Below are positions 1-12,150 of a stretch of 64,000 nucleotides of DNA, one piece after another. The position numbers and the translations under genes were made by a program. The notes below the pieces were generated by a model. It worked only from the letters and a program-made list of their open reading frames with translations, was not told the origin of the DNA and searched no databases. The stretch is from Camelus bactrianus (lineage: Eukaryota; Chordata; Mammalia; Artiodactyla; Camelidae): contig NC_133548.1 of assembly GCF_048773025.1 (NCBI RefSeq), forward strand, positions 29,264,001-29,328,000, written 5' to 3'. Each line of letters starts with the position of its first letter. Position 1 is the stretch's first letter.

Positions 1-564
1 GGGGATGGGGCACTGGAGGTCCGAGGGAGGAGGGTGTTGTCAGAGCATGTGCCCATAGCAGAAGCTTGGGAAGAAAAAGAAGGTGCAGGTGGCCTTAGCT
101 GATGGAGAATCTCAACTTCGAAGGGAGAGGGGAGCTTAAATTTGGCACCATAAGCAACATGGAGCAAGTTCTTAAGCAAGGGTGCTGGCTTGCCCGTGCT
201 CTGCGAAATGGTACTCTTGGATATTCCCTGAGATGAAGATGCTTGCTGCCATCTGTAAGCGCTGTGTGCATCTAAAACTCCTTTGATGCATGCCAGTTAC
301 TCTTCCCCAGTTTCTGTTTTTCTTCATTTTCCTCTGTTTATATCATCCCGAAGAGTAGAAATAGGCAGCTCTGCAGGATCCTCCTTCTTGAACTTGGCCA
401 TCCGGCCCTTCTCGGGGGGCGGGGGGATAGGGGGACACTCCTGTCTAGAGAACAGCAGCCAGTTTCCCACTCTCGCTCTCCTGTCGCCTCCACTCCTCTG
501 TACAGTTGCCTTCAATTGCAGTTGTCTTCCAGAAAAGTTCTGATTTTTTTTTTTTAAGCAAATG

Positions 565-761
565 CAGTTGGCCCTCCGCGTTCGCGGGTCCTGCATGCCT
601 GGGTTCAGCCAACTGCAGATCATGTACGATGTTTACATTGGTTGAATCTCTGGATGCGGGGGGCCCGCCTCTGGGACTTGAGCATCTGTGGATTTCACCA
701 CTGGTCCTGGGATCCACTGCGAGTCCTGGAACCAGTCCCCATGGATACCAAGGGACAAATG
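565..761. mobile_element. Tigger/pogo-type MITE remnant
   Basis: Left end cagttggccctccgcg and right end gtcctggaacc through ataccaagggacaaatg correspond to the two ends of a pogo/Tigger-derived element with imperfect terminal inverted repeats. The middle is heavily deleted. Subfamily not assigned. Confidence 0.6.
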
Positions 762-1054
762 TACTTGTCTTGTTTCGTTTCTGAGCATTTTGAAATCAAG
801 ATCAAGATGGAGGTTGGGGAGAGAGAGTATGGAGGTGGAAAATGCCAAGTAGGAAAGGTATTTCGGGAACTGTAAAGATAGCCCATCTTAGGATCGGTGC
901 TTCTAGCATGTGCCATGCCTTTTTAGTTTTTGCCTGCAAAGGAGTGGCAGTGCTCTTCTATATAAACCCCTACTTGGCCCTGAACTACCACAATAGAGAA
1001 TTTGCCAAAGACGGAGGGCTAGTAACCAGCAGGGTGTGACGTACAGCAGCCAGT

Positions 1055-1290
1055 GTGGATGGAGTGCATTCTGTATGACAGGCATGATCCCAGCCCGTGA
1101 CGTGTAGTCCCTTATGGACTTCTCCCAGCAACCTTCTGAGCTGTGTGCGGACACTTATTACTTTCTAGGTGAGCACAGAAGTTGACCATTTTGTTGAAGT
1201 TCATACAGCTAATATGAGGCGGAGCCTGGATTTGAACCCAGGCAGCCTTGCTGCAAAGCCAGCTTTTTACCTGTGATGTGTGACTGCCGT
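1055..1290 (+). repeat. MIR SINE
   Basis: The 3' half carries the MIR core: gttcatacagctaatatga then cctggatttgaacccaggca. It is well diverged, as expected for a mammal-wide element. Confidence 0.7.
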
Positions 1291-1718
1291 GGCCCATGAG
1301 ATCTTACAGATGTGTGGCTGGAGTGCTGTGAGCAGTGGCCACGTCGCCTGGTTCAGCCAGCTCTAAGAAGGCATAATCCTTTTCATCCTGAGTGCTGAGA
1401 AGTCTAGGGGAAAGAATAGTGAGCTAAGTTAAGAAGGAAGAAAAGCAGAAGAGGAACCCAAGTCAGCAGTGTCTTTGGAGAATTGAATAACAATAGGCAT
1501 TGGAGCATTCATGACGTTTGCTTAGTTTTCGCTCAGTAATCAGGCATGTTCGTTATGAGATGAGATGCCTCGTCCCCTCAGGTACCTCTAATGTGTCAGG
1601 TCTGGAACTAGAAGTTAAAAGATTGGTGGTGGATCAGGCAGACTAGATCTTTACCCATGTAAAAGTCCTGTTCTGGTAGAGGGGACCATGAACATGTAAG
1701 GAGGCAACATAATATACT

Positions 1719-1869
1719 GCAACGGCTCTCACGTTTGCATGCGCATCAGAATCACCCAGAGAGCTTGTAACACCCTGAGAGAGTCTGATTAGTGGGTCTG
1801 GAATAAGACCTGATATTGTGCTTGTCTGTCAGATTCCCTGGTGATACTGGACCACTCTTTTGAGAACTC
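1719..1869. mobile_element. MER5A-type hAT MITE
   Basis: Core gcatcagaatcacccagaga and end ttttgagaactc match the near-palindromic MER5A element (hAT-Charlie group). Confidence 0.65.
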
Positions 1870-1984
1870 CCAGTCGAGTGACCGGGGCTGGCTTATAGTA
1901 AGTGCTATGTGGGAGTTTTAAAAATAAATCAAAAGGTAGCGAGTAAGATAACTCAAACGATGAGCTAGAAAGAGGAAATAAACT

Positions 1985-2430
1985 GGAATGGTGAGTTGAG
2001 AGTTAAGTGGGAACCATCCTCAGGGGGCTAAGGACAAACTATCTGAAGGGCTGACATTTGAGGTGAACCCAGAAGGTGAGTGTGAGCGTGCCCTGAGAGG
2101 AGCAGGGGGACCAGGGCAGCAGCAAGGCCTGGAAGGAGAAAGGCTTGGAGCTCGGGTGAGCTGGGGGCGGGAGGGCAAATTGTTCGGAATGGGGTTAGGG
2201 AGGAGTGCGGGGACAAGTCGGCTAGGGCCCTGATGGAGAGCAGGTGGAGTGCTAAGGAGAGGAGTGGCATGAACTGTTTTTTGTTTTGTTTTGTTTTTTA
2301 ATTTTAAAGAGATTGCTTTGGCTGCTGATTAGCAGGTTGAGTTGAGGTTCTCGAGAAGCATGGAAGCAGGGAGAACAGACTAGAGGCGACTGCAGTGGTC
2401 CAAGGAGAGACGCGGATGGCGATGAGCTAG
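1985..2430 (-). repeat. L2 LINE fragment
   Basis: Contains diverged L2-like stretches in reverse orientation: gctgacatttgaggtgaacc, gattgctttggctgctg, and actgcagtggtccaaggaga. The family call is from remembered consensus and is tentative. Confidence 0.5.
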
Positions 2431-5339
2431 AGGAATGCATTTGCTTTTGTGTCTGGTGGTTCTTCACAGCATTGGATGCTCATCCTGGGGGCCCCTGAAA
2501 CAGTTCAGTTATATCTGATCTGTGCTGTTTTAGAAAGCAGAGACGTGCAAAGAACATTTTAAAGAAATCATCATCTAAAGTTGTTTGAAAGCTGGTGCCC
2601 CCTCCCCTCCAGCCCTTGTTTCCCCCGAGGGCACACCCTCAGCGAGCTGGGAAGCTTGACCATCCAGGACAGCTCCTTCTCCGAGCTCTCTGGTTTAGCT
2701 CTATTCATGTGAAGTGCAGTCTGTGTGTGTGTGTGTGTCATTGCTTAATTGTTGGCATGTAGTGACTCAACTGGTAATTTAAATTAATAGACTGTGCATA
2801 TAAGCACACTGTTGTTCTTCTCAGATCTCGATGGAGCTTTGATTGGCACTTAAGTGATGGTGTATTTGAATTAATTACTGGAGCTGAGAAAGAGCTGGGA
2901 AAACACATTAGGAAAAAGACTACTGTTGTGATGGAGTGGGAGTGAGTACTCTGGTGGGAGTGAGGGGAACATGTTCAGTGTGAGAGCGAGCCCGGAATCA
3001 AACCTCCCAGCCTTAGAGAAGAAGGAATAGATGCCAAGTAGTCCCGCACCCCTGGGGCCCTGTCCCCACCACTGTGCCCTTAGCAGGTGTGGTCGGCCAG
3101 GAGCCCCACCTGTTCCCTGCCGGGGGACCCACCCTCTTCCCGCTCCGTCCCAGTGGGAGGAACAGTCCCATGGTGGGTCCCCAGCATCCCAGCCCAGCCA
3201 TTTCCACCTCAGGCAGTGTCTTTCCCACATGTTTACACACATCCTCTTTAAACCTTATGTCTCTTTTCCTTTTCTCTTTTAAATCTTGCCCAGTTACCTC
3301 AGGAAATGCTCTCCCTTTCTTTGTTCTATTGCCGGAGCCAAAATAAGGGGGGAAAAATTCTAGTCATGGTTAGTATTTATGAGATTCATGCTGTGATAAA
3401 CCTATTGACAAATGATCTAATTACCAAACCCTGTGGCTAACACGTTTCCCGATGACACGGCGGCGTTTGACGGAGTGTTACTTGATCCCCTTGAAGCTTT
3501 TCCTTCAGATTCTCCGCCCCTCTCATTCCTGATCACTCCTGTCCTGTTTCTGTTCCTCAAATTGACTTATATCCTAACTTTTTTTTTTCTCAGCCATGTT
3601 CTTTATATCTCTGCACGTCCTCTCTGGGCGATGCCATCCACTCTGGATTTTCTATTCCTCCAGGCCTTCACCCCTCCCTGACATCGTACCTCAATTCTGG
3701 GCTGGAATTTACTACCATCCGAGAAAGGACACCGCAGGACCCAGCAGAGCCAACACACCTTTCCCTCCTGTGATGCCCCCAACTGGTGGCAGCATCCTTC
3801 TCCCAGACCCGTGGACCAAACCACCACGGCGTCATCTTCGAGGTTCACCTTTACTTTTTCCCACCCCCTAATCACCATCTGCTGCTGGTTCTGCCTCTGA
3901 GTTGGGGGGCTCTTCTCTGCCTTTCCCCTCTGGCCTCTGTGCTGTAGTATCTCTCCACCTCAACCTTCTTGCTTCTGCAATCCCCCTTTGATAACACCTC
4001 CAAAACGGGCTTGTGCCTCTATTGGCTTCTGCATGCCAGGCATCTAGGGAGTGCTCACCAAATTCTCATGCAATGCTCCTCATTCCAAAAAGAATTCAAG
4101 ATAGCATACACACAAAAAAGCAAAAAATACAAAATAAGTGGCTCAAAAGACCGGGAGTGCCTCCCACCCCCAAGTTAGGACCAGAAAAGATCAACTGAAG
4201 ACAGGAATTACTGAAGCTGCCCACCTAATATATATACATTTGTGAAGGGGAGGAGGTTACAGTTGAACGGAGAGTCCACTTCTGTGATTCTATATTGTCT
4301 ATAAGAGAAAAAGGACACGTTGTGCAGGAGAAACACAGCTGTTCTTGGAATTGAGGTCACAGAGAGCTTCTTCTCAGGGGCTCTGATAAAGGGAACACTG
4401 TGCAGCTTCGTGAACCATAACCTCACCACATTCCCACCACATGCATGGCGAGCCGTCTCTTGGAGCTGCTGCATCTGACGTCCCTCGGTGGGGGCTGGGA
4501 GCAGAGGGCCAACGTGCGAGTTCAGTGAAGGTGGTTGTGAAGGTGGAGGGAACGTAAAAATCGTGCCCATCCACCAGAATTTCTTTGTAAGGCAGCCTTC
4601 TTTATGTTCCTTAAAAAAAATTTGCCACAGCTTCTCATTTCTGTCCTCAAATCCATTATTATACGGACATTCAGTGCGCTCCGGAATGGGAGCCTGTGTT
4701 ATCCTTCTGGGTTTGCCTCCGACCTGTGAACTCCGCATCCCAGCCAGGCCATTCTCCTTGCAGTTTCCTGAAAGGCTCTGTCCTTCACACAGGCTGTGCC
4801 TTTAGCATCAGAAGCCCCACCCTCTCTCTCCCTTTTTGCCTGGCTTGCATACAGCTGTTTCCTCCCCACCGCTGTCCCCCCCGACCCCCCAGACCAGAGG
4901 GGATGTTTTACTCATCAAGCCAATAAAGATTTGTTGAACAACCACCACAAAAGCTGTGAGTTCTCTAAGTAAAGCTGAACATATCACCTACCATCAATAC
5001 ATCAGCACCTTTTAAAGGCATCCAAAACTCTGTTTTACAATTTTGCCTCATTTAAACTTCATCCTTCTTCAAGGACCTGCGTTCTTAATAAGCAGAAAGA
5101 GACTTTCGCATTTACTTGGTTAAGTACGGGCAGTACCGGTTTGTTTCTTTCGACGTGTTGGTTCTAGCAGGAGTCCGTTAGTTGAGCCGCATACAGTTGA
5201 GGAGCTCGGCCAGCTCTCACCCGTTGACTTCAGAGTCTTAGCGCCATTTAACGTGTTGCTTCTGGGGAAGTTATTTTCCCAAGTTCCAAAGCCTATTGCT
5301 GAAACGTTCCTGCCACATGCTCTAGTTTAGGGTCATAGA

Positions 5340-5440
5340 AAACCCCTGAACTGGGATGTAGCGTTTTGATTCTGATCTTGGTTCTTGGGTCAGCTCGCCC
5401 CTCTAGGCCTCAGTTTCCTTATTATTCAGGCGAGAGGGTT
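5340..5440 (-). repeat. MIR SINE fragment
   Basis: ctaggcctcagtttccttatt is the reverse-orientation MIR core. Short and diverged. Confidence 0.5.
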
Positions 5441-5459
5441 TGATTAGGTGGTGATGGGG

Positions 5460-5730
5460 GTGGTGATAACAGTGGAAGTAGTAAACAGCTGACTGTTTGC
5501 TATGGGCTATGTGCTGTGCTGGGCGCTGGCTGGCACTTACATCCTCTCATCCTCACAGTGACGTTCTGAGGTCAGAAGTATTGTCCCCGTTTACTGGGGA
5601 AGAGACTGAGGCACAGAGACATTAAGGGACTTGCCCAGGGTTATACAGCTGGCGAGCGAGCAGAGCTGCATTCAAACCCAGGGCTCTTGGTCAGGCTTCT
5701 GGGAGGAAATTTTAACCACCATGCTTTCTA
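5460..5730 (+). repeat. MIR SINE, near full length
   Basis: Shows the MIR sequence in order: ctatgtgctgtgctgggcg, actggggaagagactgaggc, acttgcccagggttatacagc, and attcaaacccagggctctt. Confidence 0.8.
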
Positions 5731-6699
5731 GTTCAGCGGTTCTGTCGATGTTATTTATAGGACAAAGCCTGTATTTTGAAATTTTGAGGAAGAAAAATTA
5801 GTTTTGCTGAAATCCAATTTTACATCATTCCTCCCAAGCTATTTTTAAACCCAGGAACTTGTGTTTAAATGAAAGCTTTGCTCTCTTTCTTGCCTTTCCC
5901 CAAATGTGTTTGCATGCAGAGTTATTATTTGGTTATAGCAATAGACTTTGGGAGGAAACCTGTCATTAATGCTCTTTGCTATCTGTAAGAGAAGTTGTGC
6001 CCTTGCTGTCTGTCCTGTCACTTGTAAGGATGGGGCTATTTTATATGCTCCTCCTTTCTTTTCTCTTGCAGCCATGTCTTTGACTATCTTTAGATGGTTG
6101 GGAAATTACGCCTTTAAAAAAATTTTTTTTTTTGAAATGGTGAGTATTTGCAACATGACTGCTAAAGCATTTAACACAGTGTCTGGCATATCATTCATTC
6201 AGCTGTGGCCACACACTGTGCTAGAGGCTTGTAGTGAACAAAACCCAGACCTTGTCCTCATGGAGCATAAGGCGTAGGTGGAGGAGCAGGAAATTGATCA
6301 AAGCGCTATTTACAAACACTGCGGATGCTTGCTTGATAAATGTTTTCCATATTATTATTATCGTCTTAATTTTATACAGATGAGGAATTGCCCTTTTATC
6401 TAAGCCCTCTCCAAGGAAATCCAGAGCAAGGTTCCCACTTTCTCCCATCACAGCTCACCCAACACTGTTCAGTCGTACCTACTGCTGTGAGTGCGATGAT
6501 GATTTAATTTATCATCCAAATGTCCATACCTTTGAAAGTGGAAAGGAACCCTGCTAATAATTATGCTGAGACAAGGGGCGTAAACTGGGGTTGTCCAAGG
6601 CAGCCTGGAGTGTGCCGTCCTCCTCCTTGTTGATAACTGAGTTGGTCTCCTAATCTTACTTCCTTCAATTATGGTTAAGATCTTTATGGACTCTGTGTG

Positions 6700-6738
6700 T
6701 GTGTGCGTGTGCGTGTGCGTGTGTGTGCACGCACGCAC
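6700..6738. repeat. (TG)n/(CG)n microsatellite
   Basis: Alternating purine-pyrimidine tract of tgtgtgtgtgcgtgtgcgtg type ending gcacgcacgcac, a sequence that can adopt Z-DNA. Confidence 0.85.
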
Positions 6739-9700
6739 AAATGAATCAAAAGTGTGTACCTGATTTTACTGGAGGTTGGGGGAATAAAATCTCCTCCTTA
6801 CGGGAACTTATTTTCTAAGACATTATTTTATTTTCTGCTTTCTAATTTAGTAACAAAACTGCTTCAACACAACATCAGGTGCAGAATTGAGAGATGAACA
6901 TTCTAAAGCAGTAACTCTGAATATGTTTTTGGAGTTCTAGTGTGTACACGTGTCTGTCTCTCTCTCTCTTGCTCTTGCTCTTCTTAATAAACAGATTTCA
7001 GGGTAGCCCATTGTTTTCTGTCCAGGGTAAGAAACAAAGGACCATATGACCCATAATGATTGCAAAAATTAAAAGGAAATTGAAGTTTTTTGTGTCCTGG
7101 ACTTTTTTAGAACTCAGAGACTTGTCACAAATGGAGCTGTCCAGAAGTATTACAAAACGAGATTTGAGAATCTTTGTCTCAGAGATCCAGGATCTTCTCA
7201 GATCTGATTGTCTAGCTTCTTCTATATTGAACAAATCATTAGTGAGTTTAATGAGTTGCAAGTCATTCCCAAGGGAATATCTTGAATGACTTTTTATAAA
7301 CCTGTCATTATCAATGTCTGTTCTCCAATAATCAACAGAAATGATTGAGTCAGCCCAGTTACAATTTTGAGTCATTCCTTTAAGGACAGAATATGTTTTA
7401 TAAGCCTTTTTAAAAATGGTCATCAGAGGGGAAAAGGAGGAGTGTGTGTGGTGTGTGTGTGTCAGTGGGGGTGTTGCAGGCAGGCCTCCAGGCTTGAATG
7501 GAAGCAGTTGCCCTACAAAGCCTGCATTACAGGGACGGTGCACTCCCGGAGCACCTGCCCTGGGGTTCAAGGCCTTGCCTGTTGGCAGCTGGCCTGCAGG
7601 GTATAGATGGCCTCATCATTTGAAATTTTCCTCTGGCCTCAACATAATGAGGTCAGTGCCTCAGGGTCTTGGAAACTGGGGCTCCCCTTGCATAGGATGA
7701 CTACTGGATATGCACACTGCGCCGACTGGGGGGACCCTTTTGGACTTAGGGACATTAGAAGGGATTTACTTGCATGTAGGGGTTTTTTTTGGGGGGGGTC
7801 TTTTTTGGGTTTAACCTTTAAATCATTACATTATTGAAGGATGGTTTTGTCAGGTTACTTCTAAACATTTTGTGCACATACGTGAAAATTTGTCATGCTG
7901 TTACCATATACTTCTAGAAATCGTGACAGAGTCCAGAGTAGCCAAGTAGAAATTTAGCAAACTCAGCTGATTGATCGACCGTTCTGCTGAAACGGTGGGA
8001 AAGTAATAGTGTAGTAAATCCTGTTAAATGTGTGTGTGTGTATGTCTCTCTCTTTTTTTTTCTTTTAATAAAAATATCTCAGGGTAGCCCATTGTGACAT
8101 TCTCTCATACTGCTACTGTCAGTTTTACAAAACCGATGTCACTAAAATATGAAAATACTGGGGTGTGGACACAGATGAAGGAAGACTTTAAAGGTTACTA
8201 AATCCATTATACCAACCTGGTGGTGCTAGGGAAGTGGCCGTAGTTTTGGCTCCCTTTGGATGGAAGAATAAAAACATTTGGCTTGAATAGCTGAGTCCTT
8301 GAACTCATGGTTCTCATTATATTTCAGACAATACGTATGAACTTGAAACTAAACGATGTATCTAAAGTTGAGACTTTGCAATCAGGAAGACAGGAGCCCA
8401 TATGTGCTGATGCAGAATTCCCTGAAACAATACTTACCTTTATTCCATTTGATGAATTCTGATATTCTTCTATTTTATTCTCTGTTCCTCCCTGTTCCAA
8501 TAAAGGGAAGAAAAAAAAGTTGGCTATGACCCATTAAAATGATTTCACAACCCATTAATTGGTTGAGCCGAAGTTAAAAAAAAAAACAACACATCTAAAC
8601 AACAGTTTTCACGGGTGGGTGTACGTGCTTGAAGGCAGGGACCATGAAGTCATGTTTTCCCATCAGAGGTGTTAGTAAGTGTAGCCATAATAAAACATAA
8701 ACCGTTTAGTTAATTAGAATATTTACCATAATAAACGCCGTGGGATTGATTTCTTTATGAATAGTTCATTTTGTCTGCGAGGATGAAGTCATTGAATGTT
8801 TCCAGTCGGCCCCGACGAGACAACCCTTACAATACTTCTTGCTGATGCTAAATGCACTATTGAAACAGCATTTTGTCTGTGTGCCTTGGCTGGTAATGAG
8901 CACTGTTTTGTCATCGTTAGGGTTACCAGAACAGCTGTTGACACCCAAAGAATGCCTGAGAACACCCGTGAAGTAGCGAGAAAACAAGGAAAATTATAGT
9001 TTAACCCTTGTCTGTTCCATGTGATGCCAGATGCCAGGGGGACCCTCGTCAAACTATGGAAAGGAAAGTAATGTTCTTTTTGTATTTTTTGGTATTCATT
9101 TCTCTTTGCCAGTTAGTAAACACTGCTCCAGATTTAGAGCATTTTATATTTTCCTCTTTAGAGCACATCTCACACTTGGAAACTGGCTCTGTTTAAAAAG
9201 AGAAAACAAACAAACAAAAAAAAACCTCCCAAAACAAGCCCCGAAAAAACAAATAAGCCCCCACAACATAATTCTTTCAACATCAGAGAAATCTGAATTC
9301 GCCTAACTAGTTTTATTTTTTAAAGTTACCCTTTTCAGGATGCGTAATTTCAGTCACATGTGATTTCCATTGTGGTGTGGTATTTACAAGCCCGAGTTTT
9401 GCTCTGTCTCTTTTCTGCCTTGTTGAGTTAGCTTCTCCTTGAAGAACACACCCTTAAGTGTCTCCTCGGCTGTATTGCTTCACCAAGAGTGTAAACAATT
9501 ACGATATTACCTTTGGAAGTGAAGTCATGCGTCTTTCTTAATTGCTGAACGCTTGTAATTCTGAGGGGGCTGTGGTGTGTTTAAGTCTGTCTCATTCACA
9601 CACTTGCTAACACAAGCGTGTAGTACACGAAACACGTGAATCTCGGGGTTCCTTATTTTCTACTAATTATGCATGGAATGTGCAGGGGCAGGAATGCCAA

Positions 9701-10569
9701 AGCAGGAGTCATGATGATGGATTTGGGAAGGACCTCAGGAGTTAGCAAGTACGGAATACTTTCCAGCCAGGGAAGCTGAGTTCCAGGGGAGCTGGGGTTT
9801 CTTCTTCCTAACTTGCCTTCCTTTCCATCGTCATAGATGGCGGCCAGAATGATCTTTCTACAGTAAACGTGACACGCCTACACGTCCTCTGGCAGCCTTC
9901 CCTGCTTTTAGAATTTGTGATTTCTAGAGGTCAGACTCAAGGCCTTTGGGGATGCACTTTCTGCTTGTGTTGGTAGCTTCTCTTGCCAGTTACATCCACA
10001 CTGCTCGCGATGCTCCAATTCCTGTTGTATATCTTAGTTTTATCTCTTTGACCACTGATTTGATCTCACTTAACAAACAAACAAGGGGTCTGATTCAGAG
10101 GCTTCAATTGTTTTTCCTTACGAACCCAGTGGCAATGATGTTTTACATCACGGACATATGAACTGCAAGTAATTGTCGTGAAACAGTATTTATTCTTTTT
10201 CTATGTGATGTGCTGAGCTTTGATATTAACTCTGCATTATATTTCTTTTTGAAAAATGCCGTTTGTCACCAGCTAAATAAGATTTCATGTCCTTCTCTGT
10301 GCTGCCAACTTCCTACAAGGAGGTTGGAAGTGTTTGGGGAATGTTTTTGGCTGCACTGATTGGTGCACCAGGGGACCAGGGATGCCAGGCACCCTGTAGT
10401 GAGTGAGGCTTTCTTGAATAATGAAAAATTAACCGGCTCAACATGCCATCGCATCTCTGCTGGGAAACAGTGTCAGCCTAACGAGTGAGACAACAGATTA
10501 AAATAGCAGCTCTCAATAAAGTAACATCTGTCCTTTGCACCTGGGTACCACAGCCCTGCCTGTGGAACC

Positions 10570-10760
10570 TCTCTCCGGCTCCAGGTTCGGCTGACCGTCT
10601 TCTTGCCATGCCACACGTATCACAGCATTTACTTGCTGCTTTGTGACTGCTGCTGCTTCAGAACACCCTTAGGGTAAACTCTGTGTCTTGTCTTTATACA
10701 CCGGGTACCTAGCACACAGCCGCAAACCTAACAGGTGCTCAGTAAAGACAGAATGAAGAG
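10570..10760 (+). repeat. L2 LINE 3' end
   Basis: gggtacctagcacacagccg and aacaggtgctcagtaaagac resemble the diagnostic L2 3' terminus. Confidence 0.55.
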
Positions 10761-11017
10761 GCTTGGCTCAAGGTCCTGCAGGTGGATAGCAGAGGCTGGA
10801 AAAACCACACACACCAAGAAAAACACCAAAAAGGCATAAAAAACCCCAAAACTGCAGGTCGTTTGTCTCTCGAGCCAGTGCTGTGCATCACATTCTTTGG
10901 TTTTGGAAAGGGCTAGGAAAGAGGACCTCCAGCCACAGGATAAATTATTTTTTCCTGTGGGAGAAATGCGAAGAGGTAAAATCATATGTGTACTTATTTA
11001 TAAAAGGCCAACACATG

Positions 11018-11275
11018 TATTGAGGTTTAATTCACATACAGTAAAATACATATTTTTTAATATACAGTTCTAAGAGTTTTTTTTTTTTTAATGGAGATAC
11101 TGGTGATTGAACCCAGGACCTCACGGATGCTAAGCATGTGCTCTACCACTGAGCTATTTCCCTCCCCCCTCTAAGAGTTTGGATAAAAAATGTACAATCA
11201 TGTAACCACCATCAAAATGAAGATGTAGACCATTTCTATGCAGCCAAAAAGTTCTCTTGCTTCCCTTCGTAGCCA
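11018..11275 (-). repeat. L1 3' UTR fragment, split by a SINE
   Basis: tgaggtttaattcacatacag and, after the SINE, atgtaaccaccatcaaaatg and ccaaaaagttctcttgc are the reverse-orientation L1 3' UTR. The two halves join across the SINE and its duplication. Confidence 0.65.
11080..11169 (-). repeat. Camelid tRNA-derived SINE (Vic-1 type), with target duplication
   Basis: On the minus strand it reads from the tRNA-like head (A box region tagctcagtggtagagca, B box ggttcaatc) to a poly-A tail, here seen as a T run. An exact 11-bp duplication, tctaagagttt, flanks it at 11069-11079 and 11170-11180, so the insertion borders are certain. Confidence 0.88.
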
Positions 11276-12084
11276 GTCTTTCTCCCATGGCAGTATAGCT
11301 TTGCAGGTCTTTAATGGAAGAATGCTAAAAGGTCCCAAAGCAGAGATTTTAATCCATGAAAGTAGATGATCATAAAATGAATTAAACATTCTTCTCTGAC
11401 TCACCTATGGCTCAAACTTTTTATTGTATTTTTACTATTTTTTAAGATTTGCCACAGGCATTTTCTCTAGCCTTCCTGTGTTGTTAGGAAGATTTCTAGG
11501 ATGTTCAAGTACCTTAAATAGATAACAACTTTACAAGGTAGCTTTACTTCTCTGCAGTAATTAGCCTTTATTTTTAAGTGTCAGTACCGTTGTCCAGCTC
11601 TCCTCTTAAGGATTGCAAGGCTCAGAGAATCAAGTTTTGGATTCTTTCCCCTGGGAAGCCCTGAGCATTTGTGTTTGAAACACCAGAGAAGATGCCAGAT
11701 AATGTGGAGACAATTTATCCCGTTGCCTAAAACAGTAGTAGAAATATTGCACCCGGCATCAGAAGGGTGTCCATCTAGCAGTGCTAAAGCACGTACAGTT
11801 AGAAAAAAATCTCTCTGGAGCAAAATCTAACTAAAATGGCATCCTTATGGTTTTGGCCCCATTTCTGCAGCATAAATAAAGAGCAGTGTCTTCACATACA
11901 TGGAGTTGTTCTTAATTCTTTCCAACTGCAATCATGCATTTTAGAAAGGTTAAATTTAATTGAATCGTGCAATAATGTCTTAAGCAGTAATAGCAAATTA
12001 AGAATAGAGTGGACTGATGGATTTTAATTTATAAAAAGTAAAGGAAAAAAGAACTGTGAACATATCTCTTGATACAAAAGTTTC

Positions 12085-12150
12085 ACCATCCTTGCGCAGT
12101 GCCTTGCACCTGTGTGGATAAAGGGTGCTTTGTACATATTTGTTAAATAG
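12085..12150 (+). repeat. L2 LINE 3' end, short
   Basis: cagtgccttgcacctgtgtg followed by acatatttgttaaatagatg fits the L2 3' terminus. Confidence 0.5.

Noticed and set aside
1-450. Coding-like minus-strand translations at the left edge, possible processed pseudogene
   Set aside because: About 100 open codons run off the edge and another frame is open next to it, but I recognise no protein, and GC-rich sequence gives such runs by chance. A protein search of this edge with more upstream sequence would decide.
4208-4738. 176-codon open frame on the minus strand in intron 1
   Set aside because: No recognisable domain, composition like translated noncoding DNA, and no splice or promoter context. 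Judged to be chance.
6998-7570. 190-codon open frame on the minus strand in intron 1, the longest outside LGR4
   Set aside because: Starts in low-complexity HTHHTH-type sequence and has no known motif. It may overlap an unclassified repeat but cannot be supported as a gene.
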